A stretch of DNA of 64,000 nucleotides from Syngnathus acus. Taxonomy: Eukaryota > Chordata > Actinopteri > Syngnathiformes > Syngnathidae. Shown here in pieces: positions 1-12,699 of this stretch; position 1 is the first letter of the stretch; each line of letters starts with the position of its first letter. The position numbers were made by a program, and so were the translations under genes. The notes beneath the pieces were generated by a model. It had not been told where the DNA came from. It ran no database searches and saw only the letters and a program-made list of their open reading frames with translations. The stretch is taken from positions 14,931,976 through 14,995,975 of the forward strand of contig NC_051089.1 of the NCBI RefSeq assembly GCF_901709675.1, written 5' to 3'.

Positions 1-2500
1 CTTTAACAAATGCCTTGCCTTAATCTTATTTCTCAAAAGCATGAGCATGGGCTTAATTCCAGAGCCACTGATTCAGCCAGGATTCATTTTCTAATCTTGG
101 CAGTAACGTTATTGCAACGATTCTATCAGTCTTTCATCAAAGTTGTGTCCAGTATCTCATTTGTGTCTTTGCCCTCTATTTGACCCTCTCTCAAAGACAA
201 AGAAGTATACTGTACTGTTCTTTGTTAAATTGTACAGCTTTTAAAGAATATGCCGGAGGATGTGAGATTGCATTAAAAAATGTTAACGCATTTAAGAAAA
301 TACGATGAGCAATCACTTTCAGACATTGGTCTTCAGTGGGTATTAAATGACCCAATCCACCTCCAAAAACGCCATCACGTCACAAAATAATGTTACAATA
401 ACGCTATGTGACTATGATTATTTTCACACTGTAGAGCGTGTTACTAAACTGTCAACTTTGCAGATTCGCAGATGTATAGTGTCCATTCCAAGCACTCTCC
501 CACACATACGGAAGAAACAAATGTGTGGCATTAAAGAAGGACTTTTCACATATTTGAGGGCTTTGCTACCGCAAACAAAAAAAATACAGTTACCTTTATC
601 TCAACATTATAGTCGTTCACAATAAAGTTTTATCAATATAAAATCTCAAAATGAAAGAATAACATCGATGACTATTTGTATGCAAATGTGGACAATGTGT
701 ACCACAATGTGTCATTTTCTGCTGTAGATATAATTTAATGTCTTTGTGTTACGAATGTGAATTAAATAAAGGACAGCTAATGGGGATCCGGAATAATAAA
801 CAACAATGCGGTTCACTGGAAAGGAGAAGGTGTGTTGTGTCTTCAAGCTTGATAAGAAAGGAGGATCCAAAGACGCGGATGACTGAGGCCTTGACAACCA
901 TCGATCCTGGTTTGCTTGTTAGCGTTTGGCAAGAAATGCAATTCCATTTCAATGGGTGGCCCGCATATTGAACATTTCTGAGTACTGCAATTTCATTCAA
1001 CATAAATTCCTTGGATCTATGTGTTCAAATTTTTACAAACTTAAAGACCAATCCCTTTTAAGAAATTTAAGTTAACGTTTTCAAATCTTCAGCAGGCATC
1101 GAGATATAATGCGTATGAACTGCGTTGTGAAGTGTTCCTGAGCCCACATGGCAAAAATCCTGTTTATAATTCAGTGCGGACTGAAGGATTGAAGGTCATC
1201 CAGTGTTGGTTGGCTTTGCCACTTACATTCAACAAATTCTCCAGATTCTCTGAATCCTTTTTTATGATTTTATGGGCAGTATATGATGAAATCTTACAAT
1301 TGTGCATTGAGGATTGTTGGTATATTTTCTCACATATTTTTTCACAAAGTGGTGAACCTCACTGCACCATTGCATAAAAAAACTAAGCCTTTTGGGATGA
1401 AAATCCTGACACTAACGTTTTTCCAATTAAAATGTTCACCTGTGAAATGAAAGGTGTATTTTGAGCATTCCTTCACTCCACCAAATCTTTTGTTTTTCCT
1501 GTGCCAGACGTTTTGGAATGTGATTATTAGAAAAAAAGGAAGACAGAGAAAACGATCATGAGTTTGAACATTAAACATGTTTTCTTTGTAGCGTATTCAA
1601 TTGAATATAGGTTGAAAATGTAAATAGTTTTCTGTTTTTATTTACTTTTAACACAATATTCCAACTTCACTGTAATTGGTGTTTGTACTATGGCTAATGA
1701 ATCCTGAAATAAAGGTTGTCCTTTTGTTGGAATCTATCCTAAAAATATTCCCACACTTTCTTCAAATTATATATTCTATGTATTTTCTAGTGATTTGTAA
1801 TTCAAATAAAGCCTATTCCAAGGCATTTACTAATCAAGACAAAATAATTAATCAATGCGGCTATAAAGAAACCATAAAAGCTGTGGTTGGAGCACACAGA
1901 CTTGTAAGTTAGAAAATATGAAACATTACACACATTTAAAAAAAAAAAAAAAAAACTCGATTACCAAAAACAATCAATACGGACATTTTGACACAGAATT
2001 GTAACATTAATACTGTTGTTTGATTAGACAGACTTTATGAAGGACTTATGAATCCAAACTCTATTGAGAGGGATGAAAAATGCTAATGTGCTCACTCGAA
2101 GCATGAAAAGTGCTAACGTGCTCACTCAGCCATTTAACTGAAACAAAAGATAACTGTTGTTTTGCCAAGGCATTAATAAACTCCTTAAAAAGCTCGCAAT
2201 ATTTTCAGGGCGTAAAAACGAATCAATTCTGCAGTAACAGTAGTGCTCTGAGTGGTAAAGGATCAATGTCCTGCAATATCAGATACTTTATCAACAACAC
2301 CGTGAGTCAGCAGCAATTAACAAGTATTCTTAATTAGGTTGAACACTAAATTCTAGAATAAGTGGGTGCTTACAAATTTACTTTAAAAAATACAATTTCA
2401 AAGGGGTCTAAATTGTTTCAATTTTAATTTTTTTAAAAATAATTCTATTTCATTTAAAAAGAAAACATTGCGTGGCTGTTGCCGCTCATTTTTTCAGCAT
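1..2500. other. no gene seen
   Basis: AT-rich spacer. The open frames here are short, start at random ATGs, lack splice signals and show no recognisable protein. A poly-A run lies near 1938-1955. Two imperfect copies of a roughly 30-base unit (aaaatgctaatgtgctcact / aaagtgctaacgtgctcact) lie in tandem at about 2076-2128. Confidence 0.6.
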
Positions 2501-2686
2501 TTATTCCTGGAGACTAGCATGTTGGACAATGAGACTTGCCTCAGCCAGTACATCATGCATTTGTAGTTGTGCTGAGTAGCGGTCTCCGCACATCAGACCA
2601 TCAGTCACACTGCGTCCCGTCTGTTTGACAAAAGAATATCCCTCTGACAACAGAGCCAGACTGTCATAGTATGCTCTGGTGTGCAT
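2501..2686 (-). CDS. coding-like segment, possible terminal exon of unknown gene
   Basis: I do not recognise this protein. Read on the minus strand it is an open frame of 61 codons whose composition looks like real protein (mixed hydrophobic and charged residues, motifs such as QTGRSVTDGLMCGD and VLAEASLIVQHASLQ), unlike the Lys/Phe/Ile-rich chance frames around it. A possible acceptor AG (cacaccag) lies within its first codons, so the frame could be the last coding exon of a minus-strand gene ending at TAA. The stop overlaps an AATAAA hexamer on the same strand. No partner exon was found nearby, and the acceptor lacks a good pyrimidine tract. It may be an exon of an unrecognised gene, a pseudogene fragment or chance. 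Confidence 0.25.
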   Translation of the reverse strand: MHTRAYYDSLALLSEGYSFVKQTGRSVTDGLMCGDRYSAQLQMHDVLAEASLIVQHASLQE

Positions 2687-3475
2687 CCATTAATGAGTGC
2701 CCACTCATCACACATTACATCAGCAGAGATTTAGACAGCATCAAGGTCAAATTCAGAGACGGGAACCAGAGCACACTACTAACCCTTGGAAAATATTGAT
2801 GGTATAGCTTGAAGAAGTCCATTAATCTCTAAGCCTGATCAAAGTCATGCTTTGTGTTTCCCAGCAGGAGCATCTCAAAGACAGAAAATACAACATCTGG
2901 GGTGTTGCATCCATTGTCAGTGTCAATGTATTGTTTCCATGTCTCTTGTTAAATAAAGTACCACAATCTGTTCTCTGGACAAACTTTCATGAGGTGATTA
3001 TTCAAAAACGAATGTGGCTTGGACTATCCAGTCACCTTGCACATTGATTCAATTGGCTTGACTCCCTTCAATGAAATGAACCAGGCTTTCAGCATATGTT
3101 ATTATTACAGCTGTATGCCGTGTTCAACATGTTCAAACTCATAAAAGATCCCTGACAGAAGCAGTCATCATGATACCAGACAGCTTCCCCAAACACAATG
3201 TGATGAAAGCCTGGACAACAAATGAAAGACAATTGCCGGCCTGGGTTTGCTCTATTTTATTGTGTGTTGTAAATATTGCAAAGAAGTAAGGTTGCAAGTC
3301 TGGACAAATGAATTCAGGAGGTGGTGAGAGGAATACAAAGAAAAGACTAGGATCATAATCAGTGGCGAGGCTCGACTTTTATGCTTGGAGGGGGTCATGG
3401 AGGTGCCAAGGCTATCTAAGGGTGTCCACAAAACAATTTTTGTATGGATATTATATGAATATATTGTATGTATTT
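2687..3475. other. no gene seen
   Basis: Unique-looking, moderately AT-rich spacer. The open frames present lack splice signals and recognisable domains. Confidence 0.5.
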
Positions 3476-3570
3476 CCGTATTTTTCAGACTATAAGTCAC
3501 AGTTTTTTTTATAGTTTGGCCGGGGGTGCGACTTATACTCAGGAGAGACTTATGTGTGAAATTATTAACA
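3476..3570 (+). mobile_element. MITE end fragment (actataagtc type)
   Basis: Begins with ccgtatttttcagactataa and continues through a gtttggccgggggtgcgacttatactc block shared with 9034 and 16573. The opposite terminal inverted repeat is missing, so this is a truncated copy. It shares the downstream aaattattaaca stretch with the 16573 copy. Confidence 0.6.
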
Positions 3571-5704
3571 CATTATATCGCCATTATATCGTGAGTAAAT
3601 TGTAGGTGGTAGTGTTGTGTTGAGGCTATGGAACGCAGTTCAGAGGGCATAATTGTTACAAATATCTATAACAATGAATGAACAAACTATCCATTATAAT
3701 CTCATATCTTTCTCAACCATGTCGCAATTTGTTTCTTTGCATCTAATGTAGCCTCTGAATGCTGCACCGTGTTTGTATAACAGTTTTTAGTATCCGTAGG
3801 GTTATCCATCTCTTCTTGCCCTTATGTATTTTTGGAAACCAGTGGGCGTCTGTGGTTCATAACGGTATATGCAACTGGTCATGGAAAGAGCATCCTAAGG
3901 CATGTACTGACTTTTAAGTTAAAAATCTAATTTCAACACAGATGCTCAGTCCAACAGTATCACCTTTTTCGTCAACTGTCCAACATCTTTCCCCACACCT
4001 CAATCTGTTTTTCTACATGTGTTATATTGTCGTCGTTGCTTGCAAAATGCACTCTAGAAGTGTGAGCAGTGGGGGCGGAGAAATTCAACAAAACTGTGGG
4101 CCAAATGGTGGAAGACCGATCCACAGAATATGACATGAACACCATGAAATCAGAATAATTTTGTAGGAGCTGTCGGTCTTCTGCTTTTCATGGTGTCCTA
4201 TTGAGGTTTTTTTTTTTTTTGGACAGCTTGCCTTGTTCAACACTGCAATTTTATAGCATCATTACTCTATGATTTATTGTTTCTTCCGTGGTTCTTCTCC
4301 ATCCAAAAGTATTTTATTTGTGTATATTTAGGAGCAAAGTGCTCCTGACAAACCACTCACAAAATTATCCACCTGTTCCTTGTTATCTACTCTCATGCAT
4401 CTTTTGCGTTATGTTAAGTCTAAGTTTGCAGAAAACCCTCTCAATTTTACAGAACTGGAATTAATTGTTAACCTTGTGCACTGAAGCATATATCCCTTTC
4501 AACCCCCAGATGCCTCAACAGGAACACAATTAATTAAACACTGAAGTTTAGCAGAAATCGGTCACTCCGGTGGTTACCTCTAATTAATTAGATTGACAGC
4601 ATGTAATTTCTACTGGAATTAAAGTATACTTTTCTAATCCCACGATACAGTGGAATAATTAACTTCTTGTCCTGTTATGTTTTACTCTCTGTGATAAATT
4701 ACATGCATGCTTCACACCCACACACCTCTTTCAGTCTGGCTTTTCTGGAATGAATCGCAATGAATCACCTGAGTGCAACATTTACAGCTGATAGGCTCTC
4801 AGCTCAACAGTGTCAGCAATGTCACCTTACTTTAAAACCATACACATGTTTTTGCATTGAGCCAGCTTTTAAATTGTACAATCATTTCAAATGTTTGACA
4901 TTTTAACGCTTTACCCATTATCTAAAACTGACCTGGTTAATTGAGACAGTGGTCATGGTTTTTCAGTACAATATATGTATATTTGTTTCTTTTACAAGGA
5001 CTTAGTTTTCAATATATAATTTATGAGAGTTAATTTAAAAACGTGTGAAAATGAGCCATAAAAACGTCTTGCATAAAAGACATAAATGTGAAGAAGCACA
5101 CGGAAAAAACTTACTCAAATACATCAAGTGGTTGCATGGAAAAAAAAAATCATCTGGATCCAAGATATTGTTTTCTTACTTGATGAATTTGACGTTGAAT
5201 TTACTCCATTTTATTTTGTCAATTTGTAGCACTACAGTTTATGCCTGTTTACGGAAGCTCGGCTAGATCAGCTTTCTAATGAAAACCTGTCCCAGTCAAA
5301 GGAGCACAGACTATTAAATAGAGCATTATATGATGACTGGACCGATATGTATGCACCAAAAAATGTTTGACAACCCCATGTCCCTGATGTGATACGACAT
5401 CAGCTCAGTGAGTCAACAATCCTCTCCCATTCCTAGCTGTCTTGGAAGAACGCCATTAAAACAGGCAGTTGTGCCTCTATGACAAATGAGCATCTGCATC
5501 ATCATTTGTGGATTTCACTCACAACATATGAACTGACATTTTCTGGCCCACTTCAGTCAAGGAAATGCAATTTCTCTCATTAGTAGCCAAGGTGGGGTAA
5601 CACCCTCCTAGTGTGCTATGAGAAATCAGCAGGGTTGCCAGATAAATATCAAATTGTGTTTCTTTCTTTTGAAACAAATATCTTTGTTCCTCTCACGTGT
5701 ATGT
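3571..5704. other. no gene seen
   Basis: AT-rich spacer without recognisable coding sequence or complete repeat. Short poly-T (near 4208) and poly-A (near 5144) tracts only. Confidence 0.5.
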
Positions 5705-5716
5705 GTGTGTATATAC

Positions 5717-5747
<31 letters not shown>

Positions 5748-5760
5748 TATATACACATAC
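5705..5760. repeat. TG/TA/CA compound microsatellite
   Basis: Alternating tgtg, (ta)n and (ca)n blocks. The array is close to self-complementary around its (at)n centre. Confidence 0.8.
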
Positions 5761-5761
5761 A

Positions 5762-5992
5762 GGACTGTCTCAGAAAATATATATAAAATAAAATAAATAT
5801 TCTAATATTTTGAGATAGGATATTTGAGTTTTGTTAAGCTGTACGCCATAATCAGCAATATTAAAATAATAAAAGGCTTGCAATATTTCAGTTGATTTGT
5901 AATGAATCCAGAATGTATGACTTTTTTTTTTTTTTTTTTTTAATTGTATTACAGAAAATAAAGAGCTTTATCACAAAGAAAATTAGAATATA
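5762..5992 (-). repeat. interspersed repeat relic, inverted orientation
   Basis: On the minus strand it reads: aaattagaatat-type end, then gtgataaagctctttattttc, a poly-A run, then text about agaatgtatgac... and gcaatattaaaataataaaa. This pattern is familiar as a high-copy 3'-end repeat of teleost genomes; I cannot assign its class with certainty. It is followed directly by the (at)n tract and palindrome at 6012-6067. Confidence 0.45.
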
Positions 5993-6011
5993 TATATATA
6001 TATATATATAC

Positions 6012-6067
6012 ACTAATATAAACTAAACTATATATATATATATATATATAGTTTAGTTTATATTAGT
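6012..6067. repeat. 56-bp perfect palindrome with AT core
   Basis: The left arm 6012-6039 (actaatataaactaaactat then (at)n) is the exact reverse complement of 6040-6067. There is no spacer, so it could extrude as a cruciform. The arms extend beyond the simple AT repeat into 19 bases of non-repetitive sequence on each side. Confidence 0.9.
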
Positions 6068-8667
6068 TTGACTAATTTGCTTTGTGTTCTATTAAACAGG
6101 TCCAGAAATCACACTAAATTCAGTCAATTTATGAGTGAATTTCAGACAGGATCATCATTATTTCATTGTTCATAAATGTTTGTTTAATGTTGTCCTGTGA
6201 GGGTGTCTCTATGTAAAACCACTGGTTAAGTTAAGGGTGGGAAACATGGGTCCCAATATTTTCATCACAACATCCCACTTTTTTAATCATGTAAAGTGTG
6301 TCATTTATTGCCTATTCTTTTGTAATTTATGTGTATCTTTTTGTTGATCTTTTTACACATTCAGATACAGCAATCAATCAAATCAAATACCACCACAAAA
6401 CAACGACACACTGGTCATATAATTCATGGTTGCAAAACTCACAACAATACATGGAGTGTAGTCTTAGCAGATATAGTATGCCATTTATGCCCACTATTTG
6501 CATATCCAGTGTTCAGAAATGTGTGTCACACATCAATAATTAAATAAGGAAGGCTTCAGTAAAAATAGCGAATGACGACATAGACACACAGAGTCACAGG
6601 CGAGATGACTGAACGAGCTGCTGATTGGTTGGTCAGAAGATATCAGGCCACATAGCAGCCAAGACCGACTTATTCATTTCTCTCGCCCAAACCATGACCT
6701 CGTTTAATGAAAAAGTATTATTATTACAGTAAGATTTGATTCAACCTTAATGGTTTGAAAGGGGGGGGGACTAAAAGTGGGTAACAAGGTTTAATGGAAG
6801 ATTTTAGGTCGGGCATGCTGTTGAGAAGTCTAGTAATGAGGATGGGGCAAAATCAGGCTTTTGTGAATCCCTGCTGTACCACGTTGTAAATAATTTGTTG
6901 TTATTAAAGGTAGAGTCATACTAAAATTCCTTGTCATAAATATTTTAATGTTCTCTCTAATATGTCATTTCTAATTCATAAGAGAAGTCAAATTCTTCTC
7001 ACTGAGCTCTCTCATCAGCCAGGGGGCATGACAACAGTAAGTGAATGTGCCATGTCATTAGGTGAATGAAGCCACTGGTTTCTATTTTTAGATTCGTGTG
7101 TGTGGCTTTGTGGATGACCTACCCACTGTAATTTAAATTTAGCACTTTATGATATAGTGTTTATATGTTTTATATGCATATAAATGAAGTATAATCATGT
7201 TTGTACGGTATATACCACATAGTAGACAAGACATAAAAACCTCTGCAACTGGAACATTGTATTTTTAATCTAAACAATAAATAAAATTAAAACACGTCAT
7301 GTTATATAGCTTGGCAGCTTGTTCTGTTGCTTGTTCAGTGCATTGACATGTGCACCAAATGAGAAAACCGACCTGCTTATTTATTGCTGTTGTTTTGAGT
7401 TATTCATTACCGAATGCATTAAAGGGGCTATAATTTTTTATTGTGATTCAGCTCGGGTCAAAATTGTCAGCCAAGATGTCTAACGTGTCTTGAATGCAAG
7501 CCAATCAAACACTTAAAACGGTGCAACAAAAAATGCTGGGCTATGTGTTGCAGCCCTCATTCTGAAAAGTGAAATCAAACCACCTCAAGCTTTGTTTTTC
7601 CAGAGAGATCTACGATACATGGTTGTTCCTTAACTTTGAGTCTTGGCTCAACATAGAGCACACACACTGAACAAAGTGATTGAGTCTAATTTCCCTGCCA
7701 GCAGCCTGGCAAATTTTGTTGTGCTACCAGCACAAGTCCTTCAAAGATCACCTTGATCAGTGCTTTATACTTCACTAACTGCACAACATTTGAGATGTTT
7801 TGCTGCCGGTGCACATCTGATTCACATTAAATATTAAGAATAATGTGGAATTAAACCCCTGGCAATGTTGAGTGTGTCTATATGCCAGAATCTTATGGTT
7901 CAAATCTGAAATAATAATTAAATAATAATGAACTACTTCCTCCAAGATATATTAATGCTTATAACTGACATTTATTAATGAAAAAGTATTGATGATCATA
8001 AAGACCAAAGAGTGATTGTAAAATAATTAAATAAAACAACAGCGAAACAGACAGGTAATCGAACCCAATATTTCATTTCCAGTAGGCCCCTTTAGACTTT
8101 GTAAACAATCCGACATCATTTGTGAGGCGTGACTTAGCTGGAGGCAAAAAGATCGAGCGTGGTCGCTTGAAAAGGTCGGTTAGCATATTTTAAGATTAGT
8201 GTTTACCTAAGAATGGACACGGAAAAGGTCATTTGAGTCACTGTGTGAGTAAATGGTAAAAGTTAAAATACAACAACTTGAGTGATGACTTTTTGAGTGC
8301 TACCAAGGCACCTTACAAAATAAAATATGCACAACATTTTTGTTAGCGCAAACCTTCTGTAAATAGGGCTCTTGGTGTTCTGTATTTTATATAATCAATC
8401 CGGAAGACAGCATCATTTGAGAATGTTGTTGGCTGAAAATAAATAAGGATAATTAATGTGAGAACAGGGAAATCAGTGGATTCCACCAAGTCACACCAAT
8501 TAGTCACAAATAGGTCAGAGTGCAGTGCATGCTTGAGAAGAAAGTCACATGGCTCAAGATCACAAGAGATTATGCGAACATTTTGCCAATGAGGTTGCAT
8601 TTTCATAACCATCAGTTTGTTTTCCAGAAGGTTAAATTACTCTCGGATTGCAGGAGTGGCTCTTGTG
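6068..8667. other. no gene seen
   Basis: AT-rich spacer. Open frames at 6298-6547 and 8343-8612 show no recognisable domain or splice context. A G-run lies near 6762. Confidence 0.5.
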
Positions 8668-8946
8668 CAGAAGTGTCAAACTCATTTTGTCATGGGCCGT
8701 ATGTTTGACGTAGTTTCCTTCGAAGGTATTATGATTGTCTACGCCTTATATGTAGTGTAGGTTACACAACAGACTGATAAATAACTGATAACTAGATGAA
8801 TAAATCAGAGATGAGTAAAAACTGTTCAGATATTTAAAAAAAAAAAAGCTATGCATCTCTATATTTTAAAAGTAAAGACAATTTGTAATTTTTCTATTGA
8901 CACATGCGCCACATAAAATGGTGTGAATTTGAATTTGACACCTATG
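8668..8946 (-). mobile_element. degenerate hAT-type MITE
   Basis: The ends read cagaagtgtcaaactcattt and aatttgacacctatg, degraded versions of the CAGGGGTGTCAAACTC-type hAT termini seen intact at 11844 and 19980. The internal text (gggccgtatg near the left end; cgccacataaaatggtgt near the right end) shows the same family in inverted orientation. No clear target duplication survives. Confidence 0.6.
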
Positions 8947-9033
8947 AGCCAAGGAAGACACCGTTGAAATTTGGGAAGGATCCAGGCATTTTAATTTAGA
9001 AAATATTAGACTGCCCTTGGCACCATCAGTCTA

Positions 9034-9204
9034 CCGTAATTTTCGGACTATAAGTCGCGGTTTTTTTTCATAGTTTGGGTGGGGGGGGCGACTTATACTC
9101 AGGAGCGACTTACATACATATATATGGGTTTTTTTCACTTTTTTGGGCATTTTATGGCTGGTGCGACTTATACTCCGGTGCGACTTATAGTCCGAAAATT
9201 ACGG
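9034..9204. mobile_element. complete 171-bp MITE, TA-flanked
   Basis: Terminal inverted repeats ccgtaattttcggactataa / ttatagtccgaaaattacgg are perfect and are flanked by TA on both sides (9032-9033 and 9205-9206). The interior repeats the gcgacttata motif several times in both orientations. It has no coding capacity. The TA flanks fit a TA-targeting transposase (Tc1/mariner-like or similar). I infer this from the flanks only. Confidence 0.85.
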
Positions 9205-10129
9205 TACTTTGAGCTGTTCCATCCGCATTACTGAAGGGCAACACAGGTGGAAGACTGAGAGCTCTATAATCGTAGCATAAAAACGGACGCATCTTGATTG
9301 TTGTGTCGGTGCAAGCCTCATTTTACCTGTTTAGGAATTTGGCAGACCACGTTGCGCCATGGTGGCTTAACGACGGTGTTTTTCTTTGCAACTTCAATTT
9401 AAAGGGAATGAGAGAAGCCTCTTTGATTGCTGGCGACTCGCGTCCACAGAGACACAAAATGCCTGTTTTTAATCGTGCCAAGCTGCATGTGTCTGCAAAA
9501 ACACCAAAATCCAGTCCAGCACACCCCTGTGCAGATTTCGAGAGCGCCTCATGCTATACTTGCACTAGCCATGAAAATAGAGCTCTGAGTGTTATGCTGT
9601 GATCAAATATATGTGCAGCTGTGAGTCTTAGTCTCAGAATTTTGACGAGCTCATTTCACGGCCTATGGGCAGACTGAAGATGTCTTATAAATTGATAAGT
9701 TAGTGTTTCTGTCTAACAGTTATAATGTTAACCTCCAGTTCCGGATAGTTATTGACGTTCATGATTTACTCTGACGCAGAGCTTGTTGCCCAGCCAAATT
9801 TTGATCAGTCACATTCACTTTTTTGGAGGTGAAAGTATATTTATGGATGCAAAGCACACACTGAGTAAATAGCATTAGGAGAACAGCTATAGAGTAAGTG
9901 GCTCTGTTACCGTGAGCTGCTCTCTTGCCAAATGTATTCATCTAATTTCAGCCAGGCTTGTATCACATGCGCTGTAAAATAATTTGATCATATATCATAC
10001 TATACTACAGAGGTCACTCAAAATTTTGAAGCTCAAAGCTTCTTCGAGGGTACTGAGTACTAAGGGCTTCTGGAAAAAACACTTCTGAAATGAAACATTT
10101 ACCTTCTAATTGCTTTGTAAAGTATAGCC
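9205..10129. other. no gene seen
   Basis: Spacer. The 102-codon open frame at 9294-9602 lacks any domain, strong splice sites or convincing composition and is treated as chance. Confidence 0.45.
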
Positions 10130-10262
10130 ACCCTCATCCATTCATGCTTTCACCCTGTTAGGCAGGGGACACCCTGAACTGGTTGCAAAAAAGCCCAGAG
10201 CCGTAATCAGACCCCTCACCTCTAAACTGTGAGGCGGACAAGCTAACCACTGTGGCACCCGT
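10130..10262 (-). repeat. SINE fragment (minus orientation)
   Basis: Minus-strand text gggtgccacagtggttagct ... ccgcctcacagtttagaggt ... ggtctgattacgg resembles the 5' tRNA-like head of the SINE at 11590, with a degraded B box. It is followed by the ccaaccagttcagggtgtcc-type segment. Confidence 0.5.
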
Positions 10263-10395
10263 TGGATTACTTTTCAAAGACATTTTATTAGACGAAAATG
10301 ACTTTGCTCACCCTGGCAATGTTATGCTCCTACTGATCACTTTTCCACAAAACAGGCTTAAATTGCATTGTTTTAGCTGGTAAAATCGCTACTGT

Positions 10396-10411
10396 GGGTT
10401 AGGGTTAGGGT
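10396..10411 (+). repeat. short TTAGGG-like tract
   Basis: gggttagggttaggg gives two and a half vertebrate telomere units. It is too short to call an interstitial telomere by itself. Confidence 0.6.
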
Positions 10412-11445
10412 TTTGATGTCACTTTTCGAACAAGTGGTGTTCTTATGAGCTTGCACATTGCAGGATTTAGCTTGGCTTGCTTATTACAACCCCTCAACAG
10501 CAATACTCAACTACAGAAAAAGCAAAACAGTGCATTATATCATCATATCTTATTTGTTTCTACAGCCTGTTGTATAAATATTCCAACCTTGTTAGTTTAA
10601 CACATCATGTGCAATTACATCAATAGACAATGAGGAAATCTATTTTTTTTTTCGGGCGCTCTCTTCAAAACAGGACAGGTCTCAATGGAGGATCTTAACC
10701 AAAACACTGAAAGCAACAGAAAGTTTAAACTATCAAGATTGATTAAAACAGAAAAAAGGGCAAATTTCAACCATCGCGTTTTATAGTGTATAGTGACAGC
10801 CTTTGTTATGGGAGCAATTAAAACACACACTTGCACAATATAGTAAATGACGTTTCTCATTTAATGCAATGTGTGGTCCTCTCTTTCACTTTACACACTG
10901 ACACACATTGATTTATTTATGTGAAGGACTATCTTTGTTCCAAATACTATACAGGTTTATCTTAAACAAGAATTGATATCATCATTTATCTGTGAGGAAG
11001 TAGAACAAGTGAGAAGTCTTTCACGATGGATTTTTTTTTATGACTTCTTCTCGACCACTATGAGAGAAAAAAAACCCTCCCATGAGTACTGAAGTTGTTT
11101 ATATTTGAATTGTGCGTGAGCGTGCCTGAGGTATGTATAATTACTCAGACATGCAGGATGACTCACCGAAAAGCCGGGAGAGGAAAAGAAGTGAAGTAAA
11201 GAAAGCGACAGAAGGGTGAGGAGATAAAGTCAACGGTATGAAAGCAAAAGGAATTTATGACCTGCAAATTTCTAAAACATCAGATTTTTATGGTATTATC
11301 CTTATGAGTTTTGAAACGTCCCACACAACCTCCACAATTGATTTTCTCCTTACATTCTAAATTGATTTAAAAATGCAGTCAACAAAAAATCGGTTCACTT
11401 TATATGACACATATAAACAAAGTATGATGTACAAGTAAATATATC
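10412..11445. other. no gene seen
   Basis: Spacer without recognisable exon or repeat. Purine-rich stretch near 11170-11215. Confidence 0.45.
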
Positions 11446-11578
11446 CGTCCCTCCATCCCTCCATCCCTCCATTCCTCCATTCCTCCATTCCTCCATTCCT
11501 CCATTCCTCCATCCCTCCATCCATCCATCCATCCATCCATCCATCCATCCATCCATCCATCCATCCATCCATCCATCC
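11446..11578 (+). repeat. CCAT microsatellite with CCTCCATT variant block
   Basis: Variant ccctccat / cctccatt units (11449-11512) run into an uninterrupted (ccat)n array up to 11577. Minus-strand frames across it encode only DGWM/EEWR-type repeats and are artefacts of the repeat. Confidence 0.95.
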
Positions 11579-11582
11579 TTCT

Positions 11583-11816
11583 GAGCCTTTTTCCTCACGA
11601 GAGCCGCTATCCCAGCTGACGTTAAGCAGTAGGCGGTGTACACCCTGAACTTGTTGCCACTCGCCTCACAGTTCAGAGGTGCAGGGTTCGATTCCACCTC
11701 CAGCCCTCCTTGTGTGAAGTTTGCATGTTCTCGCCGTGCCTGTGTGGGTTTTCTCCTGGGTACTCCCGATTGACCGCTCCAAATTGCATAATAGGCAACC
11801 ATTTCAGGGTGTCTCC
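11583..11816 (+). mobile_element. tRNA-derived SINE
   Basis: Contains cctcacagttcagaggtgcagg-like sequence followed by the Pol III B-box ggttcgattcc, then the ttgcatgttctcgccgtgcctgtgtggg tail block found in many fish SINE copies. Reverse-orientation relatives occur at 12700-12972 and 10130-10262. It abuts the CCAT array, a common arrangement in fish. Confidence 0.65.
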
Positions 11817-11843
11817 TGCCCGACGTCATTTTCGCCTAGGGCA

Positions 11844-11947
11844 CAGGTGTCAAACTCAAGGCCTGGGGGCCAGATACGGCCTGCCACATCATTTTATGTG
11901 GCCCGCAAAGACTCATTACTAGAATTGCAAATTGTCTTCACTTTTAA

Positions 11948-11983
<36 letters not shown>

Positions 11984-12156
11984 GACCAGTTTTTACTCGT
12001 CTGATTTGAAAACGAGTTATTTGTCAGTTTGTTTTGCAGCTTTTACTGTATATAATATGAGGTGCTCATACATTTATTTGGGTTGACAGTCATAATAGCC
12101 CTCCGAAAGAAGCTATGACTACAATGCGGCCCGCGGAAAAATGAGTTTGACACCCC
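11844..12156 (+). mobile_element. hAT-type MITE
   Basis: Starts caggtgtcaaactcaaggcc and ends atgagtttgacaccc, the terminal inverted repeats of a hAT non-autonomous family. The flanking octamers ctagggca (11836-11843) and cgagggca (12156-12163) match 7 of 8, as expected for an aged 8-bp target duplication. The interior has gtggcccgcaaagac, a long poly-T (11950-11979) and gcggcccgcgg near the right end. Confidence 0.8.
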
Positions 12157-12163
12157 GAGGGCA

Positions 12164-12699
12164 CCCAATGGGCTAACCCCATTCCAGTTTTAAGCAGGAT
12201 TTAGCCGGCAACTGTCTTTGCCAAGCCATAAAGTCTAATACAGCAATGCAGTCAATGAACAGAAGTAACAGACTCTGAAATTTCCAGACTCTACTTTTAT
12301 TTCTTGCCAGTTTACTTTGTATTATCACTGCAGCAGCAGCCAGAGCGAACCGCTTCTTCCTTGACAAACACATCATGCGTGGTCAAATGAAATAAATAAT
12401 ACAGCACAGTATATGTGGAGCATCAAAACATATTTTCTTGTCCCAGAGGTCACAGTCTTTCTATTGCAGTGAAGGAGGGTGAATGTGGTATATACTGTGC
12501 TTCTCCATTATTACACTGGTTCCATAATGTACGGTTGTTTGTTGTGTGGTTAAAGTTTTGGTTAAAAATACCTTTTTTATTTTATCACTGGTAGCATGTA
12601 CCACGAGGGAAAGCATCAATATATTTCTATTAAGTTCACATTATCATATGTAAATTTTCGCGAGTTAGAGGAACATTTTCTGAACTGCTTTTCCACCTA
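12164..12699. other. no gene seen
   Basis: Spacer with no recognisable gene or repeat. The minus-strand frame at 12173-12376 lacks support. Confidence 0.45.

Noticed and set aside
10396-10411. Interstitial telomere at gggttagggttaggg
   Set aside because: Only two and a half units; easily chance or a transposon fragment.
11357-11829. 144-codon minus-strand frame with DGWM / EEWR repeats
   Set aside because: Translation of the CCAT microsatellite joined to a SINE.
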